From: Boseongicola sp. SB0662_bin_57
GTDB lineage: Bacteria; Pseudomonadota; Alphaproteobacteria; Rhodobacterales; Rhodobacteraceae
DNA length: 8,000 nucleotides
Reading direction: 5' to 3'
NCBI GenBank assembly: GCA_009839535.1
Contig: VXPN01000014.1
Location: 1 to 8,000, forward strand
This document shows, in pieces, positions 1 through 6,162 of the stretch (position 1 is its first letter; every line of letters starts with the position of its first letter). A program made the position numbers and the translations under genes. Under the pieces are notes generated by a model. It was not told where the DNA came from, ran no database searches, and saw only the letters and a program-made list of their open reading frames with translations.

Positions 1-641
1 TCCTTGCCGTCACGCGTCGCATCCCGGAAGGGCTTTCCGTGATGCAGAAGGGCGACTGGCATGGCTGGGCACCCACCGCGCATCTTGGCGGGCGGCTTGC
101 CGGTCGCAGGCTGGGCATCCTCGGCATGGGTCGAATTGGACGGGCCGTCGCGCGTCGCGCCGCGGTCTTTGGCATGCCGGTCGAATACCATAACAGACGT
201 CGCTTGCGGCGGGAGACCGAGGCGGATCTGAATGCAGCCTATCGGGAAAGCCTCGACCAACTTGTGAGCCGGGTGGACATCCTGTCGATCAACTGTCCTC
301 ACACGCCTTCCACGTTCCACTTGATGAACGCACGGCGCTTGAAGCTCATGAAACCTGACGCCGTCATCGTGAACACGTCGCGCGGCGAAGTCATCGACGA
401 GAACGCGCTGACGCGGATGCTGCGCGCCGGCGAGATCGCCGGAGCCGGGCTGGACGTCTTCGAGCATCGGCACGAGATCAACCCGCGGCTTCGCGCGCTG
501 GCCAATGTCGTCCTTCTTCCCCACATGGGCTCGGCGACGGTCGAGGGACGTGTCGAGATGGGCGAAGCGGTGATCGTCAACATAAAGACATTCGCCGACG
601 GTCATCGCCCGCCCGACCTGGTCGTGCCCGCAATGCTCTGA
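1..641 (+). CDS. D-2-hydroxyacid dehydrogenase, glyoxylate/hydroxypyruvate reductase type (5'-truncated by window edge)
   Basis: This is the C-terminal two thirds or so of a D-isomer-specific 2-hydroxyacid dehydrogenase, a cytosolic enzyme that reduces 2-ketoacids such as glyoxylate or hydroxypyruvate with NAD(P)H. The frame is open from base 3 and reads LAVTRRIPEGLSVMQKGDWH, so the GTG at 39 is internal and the true start lies upstream of the window. Visible signatures are the Rossmann loop GMGRIG (about 125-145), the NTSRG motif with the substrate-binding Arg (about 373-387), and the catalytic His in LLPHMGSAT (about 514-540). The second beta strand ends in YHNRRR rather than an acidic residue, which by family knowledge suggests NADPH preference. 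Oddity: in DVFEHRHEINPRL the position that is normally the catalytic Glu of the 'EP' pair is Arg (codon 468-470), followed by His. Exact substrate is unknown. The gene ends with TGA at 639-641, 94 bases before the MFS gene. Confidence 0.9.
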   Translation, partial: LAVTRRIPEGLSVMQKGDWHGWAPTAHLGGRLAGRRLGILGMGRIGRAVARRAAVFGMPVEYHNRRRLRRETEADLNAAYRESLDQLVSRVDILSINCPHTPSTFHLMNARRLKLMKPDAVIVNTSRGEVIDENALTRMLRAGEIAGAGLDVFEHRHEINPRLRALANVVLLPHMGSATVEGRVEMGEAVIVNIKTFADGHRPPDLVVPAML

Positions 642-735
642 TGAGCGTTGCTCTCCGGCGGTTCCTGGCTTGCCCGAGACCTCTGGCGGAGGAGGGGTGG
701 GTGGGCGGATGCAAATTCGAGGCGCAGGTCGTCTG

Positions 736-1944
736 ATGCGTGGCGCGGAACGGAACATCGCTCTCTACCCATGGTTCAAGTTCTTCCAGAACCTGCTCTT
801 CTGGCAGGCGATCTGGTTCCTGTTCCTGCAATCCGAGCTTTCCGCGGCGCAGGCCATACTTTTCTACGCAATTTACGACGTTACGACGACCGTGCTGGAA
901 GTCCCCTCGGGGTATTTCTCGGATCGATGGGGCAGGCGAAAGACGTTGATCGCGAGTGCCTGCGCCGGGTTCATGTCCTGTGCCCTCTTTGCGCTCGGTG
1001 AAGGCTTTTGGGTCTTTGCGCTCGCGCAAGTTGCGATGGGCGCCCACATAGCGCTGGCCTCGGGAACGGACAGTTCCGTTCTCTACGAGTCGCTGGCGGC
1101 GGAGGGTCGAGCTGACGAGATCGAGAAGGAAGAGGTTCGCGCATGGCGTTACAGTTTCCTTGCGCTTGCGGCCTCCGCAATTCTCGGAGGCCTCATGGCG
1201 CTCTATGGCCTGCGCCTGTCGTTTGCGGCCAGCGCGGCGGCGTTCGGAGTGCTGGTACTGATCGCGATGCAGTTCTCCGAGCCAGGTCGCACTGGTCAAA
1301 TTCACGGTGAGGCAGAGCGTTTGGAGGCACTTCGCAAGGCGTTGTTCCATCCGGTTCTGGCATGGCTCCTTGTGCTCTCGATACTGATCTACGGCTTCGG
1401 TCATCTGCCATTCGTGTTCGGGCAGCCATTCATTCTGGAAGTTCTGGGTGGCTCGGGCTTCATCGCCGAAGCCGCGGTTGTGAGCGGTGTCGTGACTGCG
1501 CTCATGATGCTGGTGTCGGTCGCGACGTCCTGGCTGGCTCCTGAGGCAAGGCGCTGGCTCGGATTGAAGAGTCTCCTGCTGCTGGCGTTCTGCATCCAGA
1601 TCTTGCTCGCGGCCGGACTGGCGGTGTTCGGCAACGTGCCGGCAGTGCTGCTTCTGCTCTTGCGAAAGGTGCCAGACAGCTTGGCACAGCCGTTCATTGC
1701 CGCACAGATTCAGCCCATTCTCAAGGACGAGATGCGCGCGACCTACATCTCGGTCAGGAATCTCGTGGCGCGGCTCGCATTTGCCGCGAGCCTGTTGCTG
1801 GTCTCGGTGAACGCGTCCGAGGTGGGTGCAATGGCGATCAAGGAGATCCAGGCAATTCTGGCCGTCTACGCAGGGGTCGGGGTGGTCTGCCTTGCAGGTC
1901 TGGCCATGACAGGTCGCAGTCTCGGGTCCGGCGGTCGCGACTGA
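736..1944 (+). CDS. MFS transporter
   Basis: This is an integral inner-membrane protein of the major facilitator superfamily, about 402 residues, near the usual length for 12-helix members. The sequence alternates long hydrophobic stretches with short loops. After helix 2 it carries the MFS motif A, SGYFSDRWGRRKTL (residues about 58-71), preceded by LEVP. A charged loop at about residues 118-138 (AAEGRADEIEKEEVRAW) and a hydrophilic central linker at about 180-205 divide the two six-helix halves. The substrate cannot be read from the sequence; drug or metabolite efflux is possible. Start choice: ATG 736 gives the compact N-terminus MRGAERNIALYPWFKFF, with CAGG seven bases upstream. ATG 709 has a stronger GGAGG (688-695) but wider spacing of about 13 bases, and TTG 670 is also in frame. 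The gene lies on the same strand as the hydroxyacid dehydrogenase, but nothing shows that they are co-transcribed. Confidence 0.85.
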   Translation: MRGAERNIALYPWFKFFQNLLFWQAIWFLFLQSELSAAQAILFYAIYDVTTTVLEVPSGYFSDRWGRRKTLIASACAGFMSCALFALGEGFWVFALAQVAMGAHIALASGTDSSVLYESLAAEGRADEIEKEEVRAWRYSFLALAASAILGGLMALYGLRLSFAASAAAFGVLVLIAMQFSEPGRTGQIHGEAERLEALRKALFHPVLAWLLVLSILIYGFGHLPFVFGQPFILEVLGGSGFIAEAAVVSGVVTALMMLVSVATSWLAPEARRWLGLKSLLLLAFCIQILLAAGLAVFGNVPAVLLLLLRKVPDSLAQPFIAAQIQPILKDEMRATYISVRNLVARLAFAASLLLVSVNASEVGAMAIKEIQAILAVYAGVGVVCLAGLAMTGRSLGSGGRD

Positions 1945-2006
1945 GGCGGCCCTTGGGAATCGGCTGCATCAAGTCGGGGCAGGAAGCCGGCGGCCGGCAC
2001 CTGTTT

Positions 2007-2025
2007 GCGATCGGAGATCGATCGC
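2007..2025 (+). terminator. hairpin downstream of the MFS gene, possible terminator
   Basis: GCGATCG, a five-base loop GAGAT, and CGATCGC form a perfect 7-bp stem about 63 bases after the MFS stop codon. A U:G closing pair could be added. It is followed by GTTGT but has no real T-run, so a factor-independent terminator is uncertain. It sits just upstream of the candidate miaB promoter, a sensible place to end the upstream transcript. Confidence 0.3.
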
Positions 2026-2035
2026 GTTGTGCATG

Positions 2036-2065
2036 TGGACCTGAGTCGTGGATTTGGGCCATAAT
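2036..2065 (+). promoter_or_regulatory. candidate sigma-70-type promoter for miaB
   Basis: A TGGACC element (2036-2041, 4 of 6 to TTGACA) is followed after 18 bases by CATAAT (2060-2065, 5 of 6 to TATAAT). It lies about 115 bases upstream of the miaB GTG start, inside the 237-base gap after the MFS gene. This is the best match seen by eye in the gap; a chance match is possible. Confidence 0.3.
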
Positions 2066-2181
2066 GCCAAGGTGCATTGCCGCTCGGATTCGAACGTTGT
2101 CTGGCAATTTCGGCGGCAAGGATGCTTGGCAATGTTGGGCCAGCCCGTTAGGACGCACAGGTTCAGAAGGGAGACCGCCCC

Positions 2182-3495
2182 GTGTCCGCACAAAGGAAGC
2201 TGTTCATCAAGTCATTTGGCTGCCAGATGAACGTCTATGACAGCGAGCGCATGGGCGAGGCGTTGGCCGCCGAAGGCTACGTCGCCGCAGAAAGCGCCGA
2301 TGATGCAGACATGATCCTTCTGAACACGTGCCATATCCGGGAAAAGGCCACCGAAAAGATCTATTCCGAGCTTGGCCGGTTCCGCCCGCTCAAGGAAGCA
2401 AGGCCCGACCTGAAGATCGGGGTGACGGGCTGCGTGGCCCAGGCCGAGGGAGCCGAAATATTTGCGCGCCAGCCCATGGTCGATATGGTCGTCGGTCCCC
2501 AAAGCTATCACAGGCTTCCGGAACTGGAGCGAAAGGTCCGGGCCGGAGACAGGGCTCTGGACACGGACTTTCCGCAGGAAGACAAGTTCGACCACCTTCC
2601 CAGGCGTTCGAAAGCGGCTCGAGGGCCAACCGCGTTCCTGACCGTTCAGGAAGGCTGTGACAAGTTCTGCGCCTTCTGTGTCGTGCCCTACACGCGCGGT
2701 GCCGAAGCCAGTCGCCCGTCCGGACGCGTCATGGCGGAGGCGCGCGAGCTCGTTGCAAGAGGCGTACGCGAAGTCACGCTTCTTGGGCAGAACGTGAATG
2801 CCTATCACGGGCATCAGGACGGGTTGGCCGGCCTGATCCGCGAACTGGCCGAAATCGACGAGCTGGCCCGCATTCGCTTCACGACGAGCCATCCGTCAGA
2901 CATGAGCGACACCCTGATCGCGGCGTTCGGAGAGATCGCGAAGCTGATGCCGTATCTGCATCTGCCCGTGCAATCGGGCTCGGACACGGTGCTCAGGGCG
3001 ATGAACCGCAGGCACACCGCAGAACAGTACATGAGGATCATCGAGCGCATTCGTGCGGCGCGGCCGGACATTCTTCTGTCGGGCGACTTCATCGTCGGCT
3101 TTCCGGGCGAAACCGAGGCGGATTTCGAGGATACGTTGGCGTTGGTGGAAGAGGTCGGGTACGGGCAGGCCTACAGTTTCAAGTATTCGCCGCGTGCCGG
3201 CACGCCTGCCGCGGAACTCGAGGGTGTTGACGATGCGGTCAAGGACGAACGCCTGCAGCGATTGCAGGCGATTCTGAACCGTCAGCAGCGCGCCGCCCAA
3301 GAATCGATGGTCGGCCGTACAGTCAGCGTCCTGTTCGAAAGGCCTGGCCGCCTTCCCGGGCAAGTCGCGGGCAAGTCGGAATACCTGCATGCGGTCCATG
3401 TGGCCGATGGCCAGGCCCGCGTCGGCGAGATCCGGCCGGTGCGGATCAATGCGTCGGGCAGCAACTCGCTTTCGGGCGAGGTTTCGCAAGGCTAG
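2182..3495 (+). CDS. miaB: tRNA-2-methylthio-N6-dimethylallyladenosine synthase MiaB
   Basis: MiaB is a cytosolic radical-SAM methylthiotransferase. It adds the 2-methylthio group to i6A37 next to the anticodon of tRNAs reading UNN codons. At 437 residues it has normal family length. The N-terminal MTTase domain has the three cysteines that bind the auxiliary [4Fe-4S] cluster: C14 (SFGCQMN), C50 (NTCHIREKA) and C84 (TGCVAQ). The radical-SAM CxxxCxxC is C159, C163 and C166 in EGCDKFCAFC. The later motifs LLGQNVNAY, HLPVQSGS and GDFIVGFPGET are intact. A C-terminal TRAM domain occupies about residues 375-437. The start is GTG at 2182, supported by AAGGGAGA (2167-2174) seven bases upstream and by the protein beginning just before the conserved FGCQMN. 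It is followed by phoH in the same direction, the usual alphaproteobacterial order, although the 284-base gap is wide. Confidence 0.97.
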   Translation: MSAQRKLFIKSFGCQMNVYDSERMGEALAAEGYVAAESADDADMILLNTCHIREKATEKIYSELGRFRPLKEARPDLKIGVTGCVAQAEGAEIFARQPMVDMVVGPQSYHRLPELERKVRAGDRALDTDFPQEDKFDHLPRRSKAARGPTAFLTVQEGCDKFCAFCVVPYTRGAEASRPSGRVMAEARELVARGVREVTLLGQNVNAYHGHQDGLAGLIRELAEIDELARIRFTTSHPSDMSDTLIAAFGEIAKLMPYLHLPVQSGSDTVLRAMNRRHTAEQYMRIIERIRAARPDILLSGDFIVGFPGETEADFEDTLALVEEVGYGQAYSFKYSPRAGTPAAELEGVDDAVKDERLQRLQAILNRQQRAAQESMVGRTVSVLFERPGRLPGQVAGKSEYLHAVHVADGQARVGEIRPVRINASGSNSLSGEVSQG

Positions 3496-3779
3496 TCGTT
3501 GCGGTCCCGGATGCATGACCGATTCATCCGCGCTGCGGCGAGCATGCGAGTTCGAACCGTTGCTCCGTTGCTTCCGGTCTTGACGCGTTCGAGTTCCGGC
3601 GCTCCGCTTCCGGGTTCATCTCGTTCCGTGCAATTCGATGTGGAACGGCGTTGCCGCCGCACCGTCTGCGGACGGCTCCGGATCTCCCGGGGACCGGGAT
3701 GACCCGGCCCCCTTGCGTTGCCGTCAAACCCTTGGCAGCATCAGGGCAATCAGGCCCTTCATGCCCGGAGTGACAGCAT
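3496..3779. other. 284-base intergenic region between miaB and phoH
   Basis: No convincing gene was seen here. The stretch holds a weak hairpin soon after the miaB stop (CGGATG 3508-3513 with CATCCG 3525-3530), the GC-rich stem at 3689-3711, and a 5-bp hairpin AGGGC/GCCCT (3743-3758) eight bases before the phoH ribosome binding site. A TTGACG hexamer at 3580-3585 has no matching -10. Short open frames here lack coding character and ribosome binding sites. Confidence 0.5.
3689..3711 (+). terminator. GC-rich hairpin between miaB and phoH, probable terminator of miaB
   Basis: GGGG (3689-3692), a bulged A, and CCGGG (3694-3698) pair with CCCGG (3703-3707) and CCCC (3708-3711) around an ATGA loop, giving a 9-bp stem with one bulge. 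It is followed by CTTGCGTT, which is only weakly T-rich. An alternative overlapping stem, TCCCGG/CCGGGA (3685-3699), and a small CCGTC/GACGG hairpin (3662-3675) lie just before it. If the stem terminates transcription, phoH needs its own promoter. I saw no convincing one in the 69 bases that remain. Confidence 0.4.
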
Positions 3780-3782
3780 TTG
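3767..3782 (+). promoter_or_regulatory. ribosome binding site that decides the phoH TTG start
   Basis: GGAG (3767-3770, within GGAGTGA) lies nine bases before TTG at 3780-3782. An in-frame TGA at 3771-3773 closes the frame directly upstream, so no earlier start exists. The next in-frame ATG would remove about 50 conserved residues. TTG is therefore the best supported initiation codon. Confidence 0.65.
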
Positions 3783-4790
3783 ACCGTTCGTGCGCTGAAC
3801 GACCCAAAGCCGCAAGATGACGCTTTTCAAGCGCAACTGGAGTTTCCCGACAACCGCCTGCTCATCGACCTGTTCGGAGAGTTCAACCGCAATCTCGTGC
3901 AGGTCGAGGAGGCGCTCTCCGTACAAGTCATGCATCAAGGCAACAGGCTGACGGTCTTCGGCGAATGCGCGGATGTCGGCCGTGCGGTCGAAGTTCTTGA
4001 GGCACTTCACCGGCGGCTGGAGGCAGGGCGCGAAATCACGCCTGGCGACATCGACGCGGAAATTCGCATGGGCGAGGACATGGCCGTCGGTCCGTCTTCC
4101 GATCAGATGGAACTCTTTCCGCGCGGCAAGATCGAGATCAAGACGCGAAAGAGGCTGGTTGAGCCGAGGACCGGGGCGCAAGAGGCCTATGTTCGCTCCC
4201 TGTTCTTGAACGAACTCGTGTTCGGCATCGGCCCGGCTGGCACCGGAAAGACGTATCTCGCCGTTGCCGTGGGCGTGAACATGTTTGTCAACGGCCATGT
4301 CGACAGAATCATTCTCAGCCGACCTGCGGTCGAGGCTGGCGAGAGGCTGGGCTTCCTTCCGGGTGACATGAAGGACAAGGTCGATCCGTACATGCAGCCG
4401 CTTTACGATGCCCTCTACGACTTCCTGCCGGAAAAGCAGCTGACGAGGTTGATCGAGGACAAGCGGATCGAGATCGCGCCACTCGCCTTCATGCGGGGGC
4501 GGACTCTTTCAGGTGCATTCGTGGTGCTGGACGAGGCGCAGAACGCCACTACCATGCAGATGAAGATGTTCCTGACCCGTCTGGGTGAAGGCAGTAGAAT
4601 GGCGATCACCGGCGACAGGACTCAAGCGGACCTTCCTCGCGGGGTCGCTTCCGGTCTCATGGACGCCGAGAGGCGTCTTGCCGATATCGACAGGATTGCT
4701 TTCTGTCACTTCACTTCCAGGGATGTCGTCCGTCATCCGCTGGTCGCCAGGATAATCGATGCCTACGACGCTCGCGGCGAGCGCCCATAA
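3780..4790 (+). CDS. PhoH-family P-loop ATPase (PhoH/YbeZ-like)
   Basis: This is a 336-residue cytosolic ATPase of the PhoH/YbeZ family, the typical length. The N-terminal part (about residues 20-100, EFPDNRLLIDLFGEFNRNL onward) has the KH-like RNA-binding region of the family. The ATPase core has Walker A GPAGTGKT at 151-158, the signature SRPAVEAGERLGFLPGD at about 180-196, Walker B VVLDEAQN at 248-255, and sensor-like TGD at 277-279. All key residues are present. Family members are linked to RNA metabolism and ribosome function and often work with the endoribonuclease YbeY, but the exact role here is inferred. Translation starts at TTG 3780 (see the ribosome binding site). It follows miaB as is usual in alphaproteobacteria. 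Downstream, however, there is a hairpin and an opposing gene rather than ybeY. Confidence 0.95.
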   Translation: MTVRALNDPKPQDDAFQAQLEFPDNRLLIDLFGEFNRNLVQVEEALSVQVMHQGNRLTVFGECADVGRAVEVLEALHRRLEAGREITPGDIDAEIRMGEDMAVGPSSDQMELFPRGKIEIKTRKRLVEPRTGAQEAYVRSLFLNELVFGIGPAGTGKTYLAVAVGVNMFVNGHVDRIILSRPAVEAGERLGFLPGDMKDKVDPYMQPLYDALYDFLPEKQLTRLIEDKRIEIAPLAFMRGRTLSGAFVVLDEAQNATTMQMKMFLTRLGEGSRMAITGDRTQADLPRGVASGLMDAERRLADIDRIAFCHFTSRDVVRHPLVARIIDAYDARGERP

Positions 4791-4927
4791 ATTTCGAGAA
4801 GTTGGGGCGCTGGGTAGCCTGGGCTGACCGCTCGCTCCGTGTTGTCCTGGAAGATCACCACTTGTACATCGGCTCTTTCCGTTGGCATCTGCGCGGAACT
4901 TCCGGCCCGACATTCTCCAAGCTGGCT

Positions 4928-4957
4928 GCGCCAGCCCGCTCCGATGCGGGCTGGCGT
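4928..4957. terminator. strong hairpin between convergent phoH and mbfA, probable bidirectional terminator
   Basis: GCGCCAGCCCGC (4928-4939) pairs with GCGGGCTGGCGT (4946-4957) around a six-base loop TCCGAT. This is a 12-bp uninterrupted stem, with one G:U at the base. It sits 138 bases after the phoH stop and 17 bases past the mbfA stop, where both transcripts should end. Neither strand has a clear T-run after the stem, so it may need help from Rho or act mainly as a 3'-end protector. Confidence 0.65.
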
Positions 4958-4973
4958 CTCGAATGGTCCGAGC

Positions 4974-5951
4974 CTATCCAGACCCGATCAGGATTCCGGC
5001 CGCCAGCACGAGTGCGCCGCCCAGAACCACCTGCAGCGTGGCCCGAAAGAACGGCGTTTCCATGAAGCGGTTCTGGATCCAGGCAATTGCCCAAAGCTCG
5101 AAGAGCACCACGACGAACGCGATCGTGGTCGCGGTCCAGAAGTCCGGAATCAGGTATGGCAGCGCATGCCCGAGCCCGCCGATGGCGGTCATGACGCCTG
5201 AAGCCAAGCCACGCTTGACAGGTGAGCCGCGCCCGGAAATCTGCCCGTCATCCGATGCCGCCTCCGCGAATCCCATCGAGATCCCGGCACCCACGGATGC
5301 TGCGATTCCAATCAGGAACGTGCTCCATGTGTCGCCGGTGGCAAAGGCCGCGGCGAAGATCGGCGCCAGTGTCGACACCGATCCGTCCATGAGCCCGGCC
5401 AGGCCTGGTTGAACCCATGTCAGCACGAATTGCCTGTGCGCGGTCCGGCTCTCTCTTTCCCGGGTTTCTTGGTCGAGATGAGTGCCGGACAGGCTCTGCG
5501 CAACGGCTTCGTGCCCGGCCTCGACCGCCGCAAGGTCACCCAGAAGCCTCCGGGTCTCGGCATCACTGGCCCTTCCGGCCGCGGCTTCGTAGAACCGGGC
5601 GGCGGCGTGCTCCATGGCGAGCGCTTCCTCGCGCATGCGGTCCAGCCCGAGATTCTCGATCAGCCATACTGGCGTGCGGGCGAAATAGCCCGAAACATGT
5701 TCGCGCCGAATGAACGGGATCGTGTCGCCGAATCGCTTTCGGTGCAAGTCGATCAGGACGTTGCGATGGGCATCCTCCTCGATCGCCATTTCGTCAAACA
5801 CGGCGGCGGAACCCGGGAATTCCTTCCGGAGCTTGCTCGCGTAGGTCCGGTAGATGCGGGCGTCGTCCTCCTCCGAGGAAATTGCAAGGGCAAGGATTTC
5901 CTGTTCAGACAGGTCGGAAAACTTGCGACGTCGATCTAGGCCGGGGATCAT
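4974..5951 (-). CDS. mbfA: membrane-bound ferritin / VIT1-type iron exporter (MbfA-like)
   Basis: This 325-residue fusion has the architecture of MbfA (Erf-Vit1 family), an inner-membrane protein that exports iron and protects against iron and peroxide stress in Bradyrhizobium and Agrobacterium. The N-terminal half (about residues 12-165) is a ferritin-like four-helix domain with repeated di-iron ligand motifs: E27/E28, EEDAH (E58/E59, H62), E114, and E144xxH147. The C-terminal half (about 178-325) is a VIT1/CCC1 transporter domain: LAGLMDGSVSTLAPIFAAAF, then GISMGFAEAASDDG, then three more hydrophobic segments, about five helices in all. The start ATG at 5949-5951 (minus strand) has AGGAGA five bases upstream, an excellent ribosome binding site. 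Homologues are commonly controlled by Irr, but I could not see a clear Irr box upstream; only a CCACA-TT-TGTGG inverted repeat is present. It converges on phoH. Confidence 0.93.
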   Translation of the reverse strand: MIPGLDRRRKFSDLSEQEILALAISSEEDDARIYRTYASKLRKEFPGSAAVFDEMAIEEDAHRNVLIDLHRKRFGDTIPFIRREHVSGYFARTPVWLIENLGLDRMREEALAMEHAAARFYEAAAGRASDAETRRLLGDLAAVEAGHEAVAQSLSGTHLDQETRERESRTAHRQFVLTWVQPGLAGLMDGSVSTLAPIFAAAFATGDTWSTFLIGIAASVGAGISMGFAEAASDDGQISGRGSPVKRGLASGVMTAIGGLGHALPYLIPDFWTATTIAFVVVLFELWAIAWIQNRFMETPFFRATLQVVLGGALVLAAGILIGSG

Positions 5952-5972
5952 TCAATTCTCCTGCGGATCTGT

Positions 5973-5984
5973 CCACATTTGTGG
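5973..5984. promoter_or_regulatory. inverted repeat upstream of mbfA, possible operator
   Basis: CCACA and TGTGG form perfect 5-base arms around TT, about 21 bases before the mbfA start and 10 bases before its ribosome binding site. The position would suit a repressor site or leader structure. It does not resemble the Irr (ICE) or RirA motifs as I know them, and short repeats like this occur by chance. Confidence 0.2.
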
Positions 5985-6104
5985 CTTGGATCCCGAACCT
6001 GCAAGACCGGTCCGCAATCCGTGACCTGACGCGCATTTTGGGGAAAGGCCAGTGAGCGGGGCGTCACGTCTGCCACGCAGGTCGTTCCGCGACAGCGCCG
6101 GAAC

Positions 6105-6138
6105 CGGTCGAATTGTCCTCATGGTTGCGCTTCGACCG
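6105..6138 (-). terminator. inverted repeat downstream of the clpP-like gene, weak terminator candidate
   Basis: CGGTCGAA and TTCGACCG form perfect 8-base arms separated by 18 bases, starting about 25 bases after the clpP-like TAG on the minus strand. The loop is long and no T-run follows, so termination is doubtful. A protein-binding site or chance is equally possible. Confidence 0.22.
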
Positions 6139-6162
6139 ATTGACGCGCGGCAAGACCCGGGC

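Larger units (their letters stand above)
5952..6162. other. intergenic region between the clpP-like gene and mbfA
   Basis: These 211 bases contain the mbfA ribosome binding site (5957-5962, read on the minus strand), the CCACATTTGTGG repeat, and an inverted repeat CGGTCGAA (6105-6112)/TTCGACCG (6131-6138) with an 18-base loop. The last lies about 25 bases past the clpP-like stop. No small gene with coding character was seen, and no clear promoter could be read by eye. Confidence 0.45.

Noticed and set aside
577..1404. Long open frame (275 codons) on the minus strand opposite the MFS gene
   Set aside because: It is rich in Arg, Pro and Gln without recognisable motifs, lacks a clear ribosome binding site, and mirrors the codon bias of the well-supported MFS frame. 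This is typical of GC-rich antisense frames.
1953..2240. 95-codon plus-strand frame in the MFS-miaB gap running into miaB
   Set aside because: It overlaps the conserved miaB N-terminus in another frame, has a poor start context and odd Cys/Trp-rich composition.
2212..2892. 226-codon minus-strand frame opposite miaB
   Set aside because: miaB on the plus strand carries every family motif; the antisense frame has no domain character.
2896..3516. 206-codon minus-strand frame opposite the miaB 3' end
   Set aside because: Same reason: shadow frame of a GC-rich gene with no motifs.
3541..3570. tRNA-like GTTCGAACC T-loop sequence after miaB
   Set aside because: The flanking bases do not form a five-pair T stem, and no acceptor or anticodon arm could be built around it.
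3580..3608. TTGACG hexamer as a phoH promoter -35
   Set aside because: No A/T-rich -10 lies 16-18 bases downstream.
5409..5939. 176-codon plus-strand frame opposite mbfA
   Set aside because: Antisense shadow of the ferritin-VIT1 gene, whose strand is fixed by its motifs and ribosome binding site.
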